From: Hygrocybe punicea
Taxonomy: Eukaryota > Basidiomycota > Agaricomycetes > Agaricales > Hygrophoraceae
Assembly: GCA_963556145.1 (NCBI GenBank)
Contig: OY744470.1
Span: forward strand, 5,084,001 to 5,148,000
Direction of reading: 5' to 3'
Length of the DNA: 64,000 nt
Shown here: positions 1 through 11,851 of the stretch, piece by piece
Numbering within the stretch: the stretch's first letter is position 1
Layout: every line of letters begins with the position of its first letter
Program-made: the position numbers and the translations under genes
Notes under the pieces: model-generated
Databases searched by the model: none
Told to the model about the DNA's origin: nothing
What the model saw: only the letters and a program-made list of their open reading frames with translations

Positions 1-1096
1 GTTCCCTTTTGCATTTGGCGATGTTAATTCATTTGTGACAGATGTGTATTCCTTTTAATATAGCCGTGTTTGTGGCCTCCGGTGTCGCGAAGGAAAGTAT
101 GACGTGGCCGCAGATCTGATTTGGTGAGCGCCTACCCGGTGGTTTTACCCACTGCGCTTTAAAAATGGTGTTCTCCGTCAGCCCGTTTACGTCTTCTATT
201 TCCCGGAGGTCTCTTGTTTCATCCATGCGAAACGAAAGTGGTATGAAGTGGGCTATTGTTGCGAAGGTTCTCTGTTTAATTGTTGCATTTTGGCAGAACA
301 TGTCAAGGAATTTTTTGCCGTTCGTTTTGTCCAAGATCCAGCATGCCGTTTCGTCCGAGTTGGCCTCCAGGAGGACTCCTCCGCTCCTCAACTTGGTTGC
401 TCCCTTGATCTTGAGTTCCGGCGTGGCATTGATCTTCCTCAATGTGTCGTTAGCCTTGTTTACAATCTCAGTGAGACTCATCTTGTTCATCTCCCCTCCT
501 CCCTCGACATGGCTAGCCGTGTCGAGAAGTATGTGCCTTGCTTTTACAGCTTCCCTTGCTTGGGCATGAGGATCAAGGTGAGAGACGACATTCGCGTGCA
601 GCGGCGGTTGGTGTTTGTTTAGGGCTTCTTTGTAGGTACTGGCTGCGGAGTCTAGTTTTTGTGAAGTATCCGTGATTTTACCCGCAGCTGTGGCTATTTC
701 GAGCCTCATGTCCGCAGCCGCTTTTCCTAAGTCTTCGGTGGCCCTGCGAATCGTGTCCTACAGATTTGATTCTACTGCTTTGGTTATACATTTCGAAAGA
801 TCTTCGAGTGTTGGTTCAAGTGCGACTTCCAGATAGGCACCGAGATTGTCTATTTGTTGCGTGAGTTTCTTGGAATGGGTCCGGAGCCCTCGCTCTAGTT
901 CCAGCTCTCTGGCATGCCCATTGATTAACAGGGATAGGGTGCGAATGACGTTGGTCGTCGGTTTGAGCTCAATGGGTTTGATTTCCTCTGCGGCTAACCT
1001 GAGTAGCTCTGACAGAGTGGTGAGCGAGAGAATGGATTCCGATTCTATTACCTGTTTGTCCTCTAGGTAGGCCCTGGCTTGCTCTGCATTGGCCAT
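1..1096 (-). pseudogene. LINE ORF1 (gag-like nucleic-acid-binding protein), nonsense-mutated
   Basis: Reading starts at an ATG at 1094-1096 (MANAEQARAY...). It runs in one frame through a helical, charged N-terminal half and a central domain (around KGATKLRSGG and ACWILDKTNGK) toward a Cys-bearing tail (HICHK...AKCK), expected to be a CCHC zinc knuckle beyond the edge. Two in-frame stops interrupt it: TAG at 758-760 (explicable as CAG to TAG) and TGA at 29-31 (explicable as CGA to TGA). The frame is otherwise open on both sides of each stop, so decay is recent. In Tad LINEs this protein coats the RNA for target-primed reverse transcription; this copy cannot make it full length. Confidence 0.65.
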
Positions 1097-1370
1097 TTCC
1101 TGGTTCCCATCTGTTGCCCTGCCTTTGGTGTTTGGCCTTCTCTTGGCGTTCGGTCGTCCTTGGCATTGTCTGTGGGCAGCGTGGATTGATGTAGGGTGCA
1201 CATAGCTGTCGTTCTTATTCTTCCAGTAGCTCTGTTCTTGCTACTCTCTGTGTCCTCAAAGTTAGTTGAAAGTGGAATTATAATGGGTTTTAGGCCTGAA
1301 GCCGTCTGAGACGAGACTCTTAATTTTGGGGTCCCAGCTGGGGTGCCACCACGTATAAGGTCAAGATACG
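1..1370 (-). mobile_element. Tad-like LINE retrotransposon, 5' part (cut by window edge)
   Basis: The minus strand holds a roughly 275-bp leader followed by an ORF1/gag-like reading frame, the usual order at the 5' end of fungal Tad-clade LINEs. The leader starts near 1370, where it abuts a 102-bp minisatellite unit, so the element appears inserted into that repeat. The reverse transcriptase ORF would lie beyond the left edge and is not visible. The family call rests on overall ORF1 appearance (N-terminal helical part, central domain, then the start of a Cys-containing tail), not on a reverse transcriptase domain. Confidence 0.7.
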
Positions 1371-2970
1371 TTCCGGAATTGTCTTTTGAGCTTGCTGGAG
1401 TCGACACAAATACTACTGAGCCACTCGTGGACCGAGGAATTGCATGGAATTGTTTGGAATTGTTTGGGATTTGCACGGAATTGTTTTTTGACCTTGCTGG
1501 TGTCGACACAAATACTCCTGAGCCACTCGAGGACCAAGGAATTGCACGGAATTGTTGGCAATTGGTTGGAATTTGCACGGAATTGTCTCTTGATCTCAAT
1601 GGAGTCGACATAAATACTGCTGAGCCTTGCTGCTCTTTGGATTCCCAATTCCCAGAATTTCAATTCCTCACTCTAGCAATTTGGCTCCCCCATTTCCACA
1701 ATTTAGATTCCAAATCCCAGAATTCAGATTCCCAATCCTTTGAATTTGCATTAATATTCACATTTACAGGATTTCAATTCTCATAATTGTTGAAATCCAA
1801 GTCACTAATCTACCACAATTTCAGAATTCTACTTCCCAAACTTCTCAAACTCCTGGAATTACAATTCTCAGAATCCCAACACCTGCACTTTTGGACTTCC
1901 CAGCATTGGAATTCCATTTCTTCGAATTCCACAAACTTCAGAATCCTATTTCCCAGCCCTATATTTCCCTGGGTTTTAGCTTTAAATAACTGTCCAATAC
2001 CATTTTGCGAAGTATCTGACCAGTATTGAAGCAGTACTATACTATTTTGCAAAGTTCTTTAAGAGTATTGAAACAGTAACTTAGAAGTATTGAAACAGTA
2101 ACCTAGAAGTATTGAAACAGTACCTTAAAAGTATTGAAACAGTATCTTAAAAGTATTGTCACAGTATCTTAAAAGTATTGCAACAGTATCTTAAAAGTAT
2201 TGACACAGTATCTTAAATCCAAAATATGGCAACAGTACTATACTATTTCATATTGTATCTTGATATGATTCAAAAGGTATCCTAGTAGTGAAAGTGGCAC
2301 AACCTCCGTACTAGTTTAATACTTTTATTCATCTTAGGCTGCAAGTATTCTATCCGAACTATATGGTACTTTGCTGTAGATACAGTAAAAGTAGTGAAAC
2401 AAAAGGCTTGATGTTATTGAAAAGGTATAAGTCTCATTTGCCTTCATACCTTCAGATGAATTTGAGCACAAGTATTGTAGTTTATGTCTGAATACTGTTA
2501 CAATACCATGTTGAATGTTATGGTAATGATATTTAGTATACTTGTCAAGTACTTTCAAGATACTGTGTGACATGGTATGCTACTGTGCACCCTGTGACAA
2601 TTCTGTGCAAATTCCAACCAATTCCAAACAATTCCGTGCAATTCCTCGGCCAATGAGTGGCTCAGCAGTATTTGTGATGAGTTGTGTAAGCTTAAAAGAC
2701 AATTCCATGCAAATTCCAACCAATTCCAAACAATGCCGTGCAATTCCTCGGTCCTCGAGTGGCTCAGCAGGATTTGTGATCATTCGTGTGAGCTCAAAAG
2801 ACAATTCCGTGCAAATTCCACCCAATTCCAAACAATTCTGTGCAATTCCTCAGTCCACGAGTGCCTCAGGAGTATTTGTGTTGAATCCAGTAAGCTCAAC
2901 AGACAGTTCCGTGCAAATTCCACCCAATTATGTACCATTCCTCGGTACTCAAGGGGCTTAGCAGTATTCA
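1371..2970. repeat. GGAATTG-rich repeat family, copy A: 102-bp units, ~950-bp body, inverted 102-bp units
   Basis: Three units of 102 bp occur in the forward orientation (TCGAC marks at 1401, 1503 and 1605). A body of about 950 bp follows (1640-2590), with many short repeats of the type AAAAGTATTG.AACAGTA around 2050-2210. The same 102-bp units then reappear in reverse orientation at about 2598-2965. The body matches 25430-26358 closely, ending in the same sequence (...GTGCACCCTGTGA). Inverted flanking minisatellites around a shared body suggest a foldback-type repeat. The 102-bp period is a multiple of three, so spurious ORFs run across it on both strands. Confidence 0.75.
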
Positions 2971-3016
2971 TGGTGAGTCATGTATGTCCTTCCAGACTGT
3001 CATTACTTACGAGGTT

Positions 3017-3860
3017 TTTACAGCTGTTTGCATAGTTTATGGCAGTTAGACATAGAATTTTGTTTTATAAGGAACAAGGCAGAGCACAGAAAATTTGTCG
3101 AAGACAAAATTTCTGTGCTCAGTCTTGTATCTCCTGAAATATTGCATGGATTGACATCGTGATAGAGGGAAAGTTGTACTATTTTGAAGGGCTATCAGGC
3201 CCTGTAATTACATTTGCACCATATTGAGTGTGAAGAAAGTTGTGCATGAAATTAAAGGTAAACTTGTCCTTTCTGACACTCAAAATGATATTGTCAAATC
3301 AAATGAACTCTGATGAAGGAGATTGTAGGGAGAAACTTCTTTAGTTTTTCAAGGGCTAGAAGTACATATATCGTTTTTTTCTTTATTTTCCTCCTTTGAG
3401 CCAATATTACATATATACTATGTTTGTCTGCATTAAGCCTGAAACATGACAAGAATCATAAATATTGACTCCAAGGAGCAAAATAAAGAAAAACACGATA
3501 CATGTACTTCTAGCCCTTGAAAAACTAAAGAAGTTTCTCCCTACAATCTCCTTCATTGGAGTTCATTTGATGATGTAATTTGACAATATCATTTTGAGTG
3601 TCAAAAAGTACTAGTTTACCTTTAATTTCATCCACAACTTTCTACACACTCAATATTGTCCAACTGTAATTACTGGGCCTGATAGCCCTTCAAATTAGTA
3701 CAACTTTCTCTCTATCACCATGTCAATCCATGCAATACTTCATGAGATACAAGACTGAGCACAGAAATTTTGTCTAAGTCCATCTTTCCTTATTGAACAA
3801 AATTCCGTGTAACTATAAACAATATTATAATGCAAACAGCTGTAATAAGCTGTTACATTC
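3017..3860. repeat. 840-bp foldback (long inverted repeat)
   Basis: Arms of roughly 390 bp (about 3017-3408 and 3459-3860) are inverted copies, separated by about 50 bp. Matching landmarks include the outer TTACAGCTGTTTGCAT segments, the CTGTGCTCAGTCTTGTATCTC segment, and the inner CTTTAGTTTTTCAAGGGCTAG segment facing its complement. Several mismatches and small indels separate the arms. No coding potential is seen. It is probably a non-autonomous foldback element; no clear target-site duplication was identified. Confidence 0.8.
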
Positions 3861-4887
3861 GTCTACAGTCATTCACACCCTGATGAGACAACCAAATATA
3901 GTTACACTTCAGACAATGTTATCCTCCTCAAAATTAAGAAATGTAAAGAGGCAGATTTAGTGAAATGCATTCAATAAAGGGTATTGCCACCTCAATCACA
4001 CTATTACAGGTTTTGAAGGTGTATGTTGGGCTTATCAGTGGAAACTGTCCTTATCGTGGCAACCCATCTGGTTGAGACAATGTTACAGAAGTGTGACATT
4101 CTCGCTGTGGCTCTTCCTCGTCCTTGCCAAATTTGGTAGGTGTGATGTGACAGGTTGCAAAGGAAAATGCGACAATTTCGACAACACAAGGCCCACCAGT
4201 TGACACTGTCCCCTGACAGCCATAAATTGGGCATTGAGGCAATCCCTTGGCATATTGCATGGATAATAGCACTTCAAAATGTTGTCCAAGTTGCTACATT
4301 TGTCACATTTCATGATTAAATTTTCATATTTCTACCCAAACAGCTTTGTGTGTTGAATTGAAAGAGATCTTCTTCCGAGAACACAGTACTTGGTACAGGA
4401 ATGGTAGCCTGCCTTTCAATGTATTTTATAAGAATTCCGAAGGCATTAGATGCAGGACAAGTTGTTCTGAGACATTTGTCTCATCCAGGTGGGTGTCTCA
4501 TCATCAGCAAAAGTGCACAAACTGTTACCGGATTTCACCAGTGGCAAACTCTCATAGGTCTGTCACTGAGATACATCCCCAAGTATGTATTGTACCATTC
4601 TCATGCTAGGTATGACATGTTTGTACCAGAATGGAGTTTAGTAAATGAGCCTGTTATCATACTTGGCATCTACAGACTAGAATTGCAGCTTGAATGTCAA
4701 TATCATACCGATTTGGGGTCCCTTCCCCGGTCTGCTATAACAATTGGCAAGTATATCCAAGACTTGTAGTGTTCATCAGTCTGGTATACAAGTTGTCAAG
4801 TGTGGTACAAATATGTTGCAGAGACTGTCAAGTAGCTGAATGGTTGTACAAGTTCATAAAAGAATTCTATTCAGAGTGCACGACATT
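3861..4887. other. AT-rich intergenic stretch, no gene seen
   Basis: Only short open frames without recognisable motifs are present between the foldback and the aspartic-protease remnant. Confidence 0.5.
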
Positions 4888-6150
4888 TTATAGGGCGCCA
4901 TAACCTTCCATGCCCTCTGCATCGTCAGGGGGGCCCTCCCCATCCTCTGGATCGAGTCCGTCGTCGTCATCGTCATCACCGTCACCTTCTTCCTTATCCT
5001 CTACTTCCTCTACCTCCTCCTCGGCATCCCTATCTGGTTCAACCAGCTTTCCACTTACATGTTTACATAGTAGAACAGCATCAAGAGGATGCACTGGGTA
5101 TGTAATACCACCCATTTTGAAAGCAAAGTTAACTTCTTGGTTACAAGGTAGTGTGTAAATTTCGCTGAGGCCGGTAATGTTAACAAGCGCAGCTGACCCA
5201 TAGAATGCATCCACAATGGCCCTGCCAAATGACGAAATGTCTATCAGCAAGGACCAACAGATGACATGGAGACATACTGTGGAACCTGAGGGAGAGTAAA
5301 ACCGCTGTCGAAAACTGCTGTAAGTCATTTAGGGTTGGTTGTGTCAGCAACTTCACTAGTAGCGGGAACAGGTTGTCCATCGGGTCCAATGATGCCGTCC
5401 TCGTCAAGTAGCACCTGCCAATGCTGATTTCCAAAGTTGGCGAGTGAGACCACAGTTACATTGAGTTGGGGTTGGGACATAATGTTTTCATAGCCAGGGA
5501 GTATCTCACCCACAGTCAAATCACCCAGGAACGGATTGCCAGGTTCGTTGGCACGACCAAGAAGGATGGAAAGAAAATTGGGAGGTCTTGGAGAAAGATG
5601 CTGTCCAGGGGCATATTTCCAACTGAACTATTCAGAGTCAAGAGAATATTGGAACCAGAGGATGGACCGAGGCCAATGAGACCTGAACCGTCTGAGTTGG
5701 TATTGCCTGCCATCACGAAAAGTTAGTACTTCAATGTATGGACAAAAAGCTGAACGTCGTACTGAATGCTTGATGTGAACGTTGTGATCAGAAAACTCCA
5801 AAGCGGCAAGTTCAATTGGGCCTGTGTGGATGCGTTAGGTGTTACCACCTTAGGAGCTGATTCAGAATCAGCATACCTTTTACTTCACCAACAGCACACT
5901 AGACGCCACCAACTGAACACCTTGACAATCTGTGCTTTCCAGGAAATGTCTCACGAAAATTGAACGTAGTGCACATCTAGATACGGTCCCTGGAATTGGG
6001 TTTGAGGATGCGACCCAAAGGTCAGCACTAAACACGATGAAATTGATGTTTGGACCTCTACTGCACACAACCAGGTCACCTCACCTTCCCATGTCTATGA
6101 GGACGAGATCCTTTGGTGTATGGCTTGTTAATAAGACTTTAGCATGCACG
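4888..6150 (-). pseudogene. A1-family (pepsin-like) aspartic protease, decayed
   Basis: The minus strand carries pieces in the order of an A1 aspartic protease. First comes PKDLVLIDMG, a 57-bp intron (6028-6084), then SADLWVASS. A GLIGLGPSSGSN segment follows, then GNLTVGEILPGYENI..VTVVSL, a second catalytic motif AVFDSGFTLPQ (near 5300), an intron, and AIVDAFYG plus the C-terminal half. The tail after about 5090 is strongly acidic (runs of D and E). The first catalytic triad reads D-M-G where D-T/S-G is required; the Met codon at 6090-6092 is explicable as ACG to ATG. A TGA at 5325-5327 precedes the second motif, and frames change elsewhere. The gene is therefore inactive. Functional relatives are secreted or vacuolar endopeptidases. 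Confidence 0.75.
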
Positions 6151-7065
6151 TGACAAGTGCACGGACCCAAGACATGTATATATAGGACAGACCCTGATTG
6201 GGAATATCTCCCCACTCTTGATCAGCCCCATCACAATTGATCCTGGTCTTGCCTCCTTGTTGTTCCCAGTCTCCCCTTCAAGGGCTGTGGATGAGGATTA
6301 TTGTCCCCTTCAGTTGGAGAGAGCTTGGACCGAAGCCCAGCAACTCTAAGATTAACAACAGCTAAGTGTATGCTCTCTGTGCTCTCCTCCCCCAACCCCT
6401 TGTTCCCTCCTACTCCCACTGCCACTCCCTGGGCAGGTCCTGAGGGGGGGCCTCAGCCTCACTGGCTCTTTTGTAAGTGGTCAATTCTACAAAGAATGGA
6501 GATGTCCCTGACACCACTACGCTCCTCCAGATGCTTCAGGTGAGCAGTGCATCTTCCAAGTTGTGCTCACTAGTCCTGGGTTGTTCTCCGCTAGTCTCTT
6601 GGTATGTTCTTGTTGTTCAATCAGTTGCATTTGTCTCTGCATGCTCCATGTTGTACTTGCCACTGTCCTTCATTGTAATTTGTTGTCACATTCTGTTACC
6701 TGCAGTAATCAAATGATGGTTTTCAAACTTGCAATCCCAATACAGTCCTTGTAAGCTTGAGAAAGTTTGGCCATAGACTTGTACAGACTTGTACTAAGCA
6801 GCCAACTCATGCACTCTGTTTCTACCGTGGCAACTTGTACAATTCTGGCAGTATCTGGTAAAAAAAGGACTTGCTAACATGGCGATGTAAGGCTGGTTAC
6901 CAGAATTGTACAACTGTTACAGGAATGTACAATATTTATTAGATTTTAGGCTGATACATGGCCATGTCATCTTTCGGCACTTTTGCTGATACATCGGGGT
7001 GTGAATGAGTGCAAGCTTAGTTTGATTGTTGCTTAGTCATTGGCGTGTCCCTTGTGCTAGCTATC
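6151..7065 (+). other. Upstream region of the Tnp2 gene; small hairpin
   Basis: No gene was recognised. A hairpin is formed by ACTTGTACAATTCTGG (about 6833-6849) and its complement (about 6899-6915). A CACTA-type terminal repeat for the downstream transposase was looked for here and not found. Confidence 0.4.
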
Positions 7066-10000
7066 ATGCCCCCCCATTTGCGTGGTGGTGTTCCCATACA
7101 ATGCCATACCAAAGCGTCTAGAATTCCGTTGGTCGAGTGTTTCTGTGATTGTTTTGACTGTTCCAACAACATCACTGGTGATCGCCACACTGGGCTGCCA
7201 ATAAAGGGGTGCTACATCAGCGTAACAGAATATAAGGATCATCGTTCCAAAGATTTGAAGAGGGGCATAGCATCTGCTAGAATCGCCGCTAGTGCAGTCA
7301 ACCTTACCCCGCCTCCCATTGTCCTTCCGACCCCAGTCTCACTACCGTTCACTCTTACGACCGTGCCTTCCCGGTCAGCGCCTCCCCAGCAGTCTCCAGG
7401 TCCATTATCAAAGTCGGAGCCTTCCACCTCACTACCATCCACGTCTTCCCAGTCGCCGCCTCCCCAGCAATCTCCAAATACACCATCAAGCCCAGAACCA
7501 AGCTCTTCCCCTATATCCCAATCTGGTCGTGCCTGCAAGGCAAAATCTCCGAGCACTCCAGTGGGGTTTATTTTAGCGAAACTGAAGTCAATTCAATTGA
7601 TCTTCAAAACAAGCAGTGTCCAGGATTTTGCTGACAAGGTCAAGTGCAATCCACTCGTATTTGTCAATCTGCCCACTGGGAACGTAGAAATGTTTGCTCT
7701 GGATGAGGCGGCAGCCGCAAACTCTGCCATTCTTGATCGTGGGGAGTGGCTATTACAGATTCGGAAATTTGTCAACACAGTTCCATCTAATCTCCCACGA
7801 AGCACCCGGCTGCTTGCAAAAGTCCTTCTCAGTCATGTGGAAAAGGAGATTACTGCTTTACAGAAGATAAAGATGCAGGAATGGGAGCGACAGCGGATTG
7901 CTGCAGTTGCTGCTGGAGTGGGTGCAGTTAAGACGGGTGCGTCATTCATCTCTCCCAACTAGAAAGCCCAGCCTTACATAATGTTTGCGTCATGATGTAT
8001 GCAGAGTCCTATGTTGCGAGGCCTTTTTCACGCTTTGAACCCATCACTCTCATGTGCTACCTCTTGGTCGCTTTTCTACACCTCTTCTGTGGTGTTTCTA
8101 TAGACGACTGCGCATTTGCTCTCTCAAGTTTACAGCTCATCGTCCGATTGTCTTTGGTGTCATCACCCAATTTGGAAGCCAAAGCGACCATCTCCAGCAT
8201 TCCACGTGACATTCGCCACGTACTCGACATCATGAACCTCGAACCGCAGGCACAGGGCTTCGTATGCTGCCCCAAATGCTTCTACACATATGCGATAGAT
8301 CCAGACGATGATGAGTCTTATCCAGAAAAGTGCACTAATCGAGATACAGCCACAAGTCACCCTTGCGGCCGGACATTGAGACGAGTTCAGAAACAAGCCA
8401 ACGAAGAAAAATACGTACCCGCACGTGAATTCCAGTATCAGGATATCAAGCAGTGGATAGGGTGGTTGTATTGTCGCCCTGATCTGGAAGAGATCCTTGA
8501 CCATGACCATCCGCTTGACGACAGCGATGACATGCAGGACATCTGGGACGCTCCAGAAATCCGTGATCTACTAGTCGCTGATAAAAAGCCATTTATCAAA
8601 TGGCCAGGGAATGAAGGGCATTTAGTCTTTAGCTTAAACATGGACGGTTTCAATCCATATGGCAACAGGACCTCGGGGAAGAAAGTGTCAATCGGTGGTT
8701 TATACATGGTCTGTCTCAATCTCCCACCTGCCCTTCGATACAAGGTCGAGAACATGTATCTGGTCGGCATTATCCCTGGCCCCCATTCGCCATCCACCCA
8801 TCAAATCAACCATGTCCTTCGTCCTCTTATTAAGGACCTCCTTCAACTCTGGACTGACGGTGTGTACCTGACAAGAACTCCCTGCCATCCGCTTGGCCGA
8901 CGAGTCAGATGTGCTCTGGTTCCACTTGTCTGTGATCTCCTCGCAGCACGACAAATGAGTGGCTTGGGTTCCCATGCACATCATTTCTTTTGCTCCGAAT
9001 GTTTGCAAACCCTTGACGACATCGAGAATTTGGACTATACAAAGTGGAAACCTCGCAGTTGTGAAGAACACTTGGTCATAGCTGAATCGTGGCGTGACGC
9101 ACAAACTGAGGAGGAGCGCGAGGGCATCTTCGAAACCCATGGCATCCGATGGTCTGAATTGCTCTATCTGCCTTACTGGGATCCCACAAAATATATTGTG
9201 ATTGATTCAATGCATGCTTTCTACCTACGAATGTTTCAACGCCATGTCCGAGAGATCTGGGGAATGGACGTCCACATGGAGGATGCTGACGGAACGATCA
9301 ATGTGTATATAAATCAACCCACCAAGGAGGCAATGACCAAAGCCCGGTTGTTACTCAGAACAGGCACTGCTGCTCAACTGAAGAAGCTACCGAAACCTGT
9401 CTTGGAGAGTTTGTGCCGTGATTTACCTGGAGGTCGGTTTGGAGGGAAGGCGAAGCAACTTCACCAGTGTCTTCTAGATTATGTATGTGTTGGTTGCTGC
9501 CAGGCTCCGAACCAACAGCAGCTAATATTTCATTTCAGAGAGTCGAACAAGGATGGTTCACCCGAGCAGGAGACGTTGTGGTTCCCCCGACATCGGAAGT
9601 GGAAGCAGCTGTACTTTCCAACACACCAGGCGAAACAGATACCAATCCAAACAACGAAAAGCTAGTAGCGGAGACGGAGGAGACGGAGGAGGAACAGGTG
9701 GTCCGCCTATTCGACACCGCATCAAAGACCACCCTCAACAGGATAAAGAAGGCTCTCTTGGTCAACATATGCGCCTTCAAGTTGGCACATTGTTCAGCAA
9801 ATGGGGATCTAGATCAAACGAATTACGATCAACTTCAGTTAGATTTCAATAAATGGAAGGCTCCGATGTTGCGAGAAAAGATAATGGATCTAGTCAGTCT
9901 TTCTCTTATCACAATCAACCGGAAGCTTACTTTGAGATAGCGTAAGGCAGCTGGTATTGTTGATCCCACCGGAAAAGTCATAGTCCAAAAATCCAAACGA

Positions 10001-11383
10001 CAAAACCAGTCCCGCTCCTCGAAAAGAGATAGAAAATTGGGAGTTCTTGGTCATGAGATGCTTGGACAGATTCGGATGGACATGAACCGCCTGGTACTGC
10101 CATCCTGGGTTTCCCCCGCTCCGAGTCATCCTGGTGAAAAAAAATGGGGTAAATTTACAGCTGACCAGTGGCAGGCGTTCTGCACGATCAATCTCCCTAT
10201 CACACTGATTCGCCTATGGGGTTCAAAAGAGAAGGATAGTAGAGAGCACCACATGTTGGTCAACTTCATGCACCTTGTCACCGCAGTCAAATTAGCGACG
10301 ATGAGAAGGATGACACCAGCTCGTATTGCCAAGTATGAATTTCACATGCACTTGTATCTCACAACTCTCTTGGAATTGTACCCTGGAACCACGATAACAC
10401 CATATCAGCATTTGTCACTTCATTTTGGTGTAATCCTCCGTCGATTTGGTCCAACCCATGCTTGGCGCTGTTTCCCATTTGAACGCTACAACTATCTGCT
10501 TCAGCAAATCTCTACAAATTCCAAGTTTGGTGAGCAAATTAAATTCTATTATTTTTGCTTCGTTGTTCTCATTCGTAATAAAGGAGATATGGAAAAAACC
10601 ATGTTCAACCGTTTCTGCATGTGTCAGAATCTACTAGCACTCTTTCATCATCAAGAAATACCCGATTCCCTTCACTCTATAATTCAGGAGTATGAACGTA
10701 TTTTCCATGCTGACATCCAAGGAACATTCATTAATAATCATCTGGGTTTTGATGATACTTTCAATAAGAAAGAGGAGAACGTCACGTGGAGCCACAACAA
10801 TTTTTCGATTCTTCCTAAATCGGTTCATCTGCTCCTGCAGCAATGGATTTCGCAGCGTGACCCCAGCATGGTTGGTGGCTACATACCTAACAAAGCATTC
10901 ATCCGGAAAAAAATCAAGTGGCTTGGCCAAAATTATCAAATTTCCACGGCATCGCTGGGCGACAGCAATATTGTGTACAAGTTTCCTAACGGTGACCACA
11001 GTGATTGGTGGGCAGGATCAATCACCGACATATTCTCACACACCCGTTATAAGATGGATGGGAGCAAGGTCACGCAGACTTTTGTTGTCGTCCAGGAGTA
11101 TGCTCCGCTCGCACCTACCCATGTACCATTTGACCATTACCGAAAATTCCCTGTTCTTGGTGGCCGTCTGTTTTACAGGAGATTCAAAACTGACCCGATC
11201 CTCATTAGCATGGATGAGGTCAACTGCCAGTCTTCGTACTCCAGCTGGAAAGTTCCTGGTATTGAAGAAGATTGTGTTCATGTGCTTCCTTTTGATAAGG
11301 TTGGTGATCCTGCTGTTTGCCGTCTACCTCATCTAATATTAGGTTACGATTACAGGAATGACTTGGCTATTCCTGTTGGTTGA
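7066..11383 (+). CDS. Tnp2-family (CACTA/EnSpm-type) transposase, apparently intact
   Basis: Splicing four canonical introns (7937-8004, 9483-9538, 9893-9940, 10530-10583) joins five exons of 871, 1478, 354, 589 and 800 nt into one uninterrupted frame of 1,363 codons. The start is the ATG at 7066 (MPPHLRGG). The N-terminus has a Cys-rich CFCDCFDC patch and a Pro/Ser-rich linker. Exon 2 carries a CCPKCF motif and the Tnp2 core, including LVFSLNMDGFNPYGN, the Gly-Leu stretch GIIPGPHSPS and YIVIDSMHAFYLRMFQRH. The C-terminal exons hold the usual second half (VLPSWVSPAP, LHFGVILRRFGP..WRCFPFERYN). Length and layout match autonomous basidiomycete Tnp2 elements. No premature stop was found, unlike its neighbours. 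Terminal repeats could not be located, so element boundaries are unknown. Confidence 0.88.
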
Positions 11384-11850
11384 TGGTAACTTTGCGTCTC
11401 GTGGACTGTATCTTTTGGATGTATCATGTAGAACCCAAGCAGGCTCACCGGCTGTATGATCACAAGAACATGAACCGTCGTGTTTCACCAACGAGTGGCC
11501 ACCATACCGAAAAACTCAAGGGGACCAAATGTGCTCACCGCCCTTGAGCAACCTGTCCATGACGATCTCCCCCTCACCCGTACACGGATCTATCACAATA
11601 CTCACCATTCGATCTTCCATACTTCTGGACTACGACACTATATGCACCGTCTTCGTTGTAGCCTGAAATCCCAATCTTTTTGGGAATACAAATCTACACT
11701 GACAATCGGACAGCCAATCATTCTTTGGAGAACAAAGGGGCGGGCATCGTTAGCAAGTGGAAATAACCCTTCTGTCGTTCATTCGGATAGTAGCATAAAC
11801 GGATGTAAACCTCTATATAATTGTTTATAATAAAATGTCGGAATTGATTA
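11384..11850. other. Segment related to 20290-20440, possible gene 3' end on minus strand
   Basis: About 100 bp just after the transposase stop (around 11390-11490: GTATCTTTTGGATGTA..AGAACCCAAGCA..CTC.CCGGCTGTA) recur at about 20300-20440. On the minus strand both places end in a similar peptide (..GET before the stop or CGA). Upstream here, minus-strand reading gives GEIVMDRLLKGGEHIWSP, resembling the VMPGDLFIHRV exon at 20.5 kb. This suggests decayed paralogues, but function is unknown. Confidence 0.35.
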
Positions 11851-11851
11851 C

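Noticed and set aside
4910..5158. Ser-rich plus-strand frame
   Set aside because: Antisense of the acidic tail of the aspartic-protease remnant.
11480..11830. Plus-strand frame of 116 codons
   Set aside because: No motif, and the minus strand shows similarity to another locus; probably chance.
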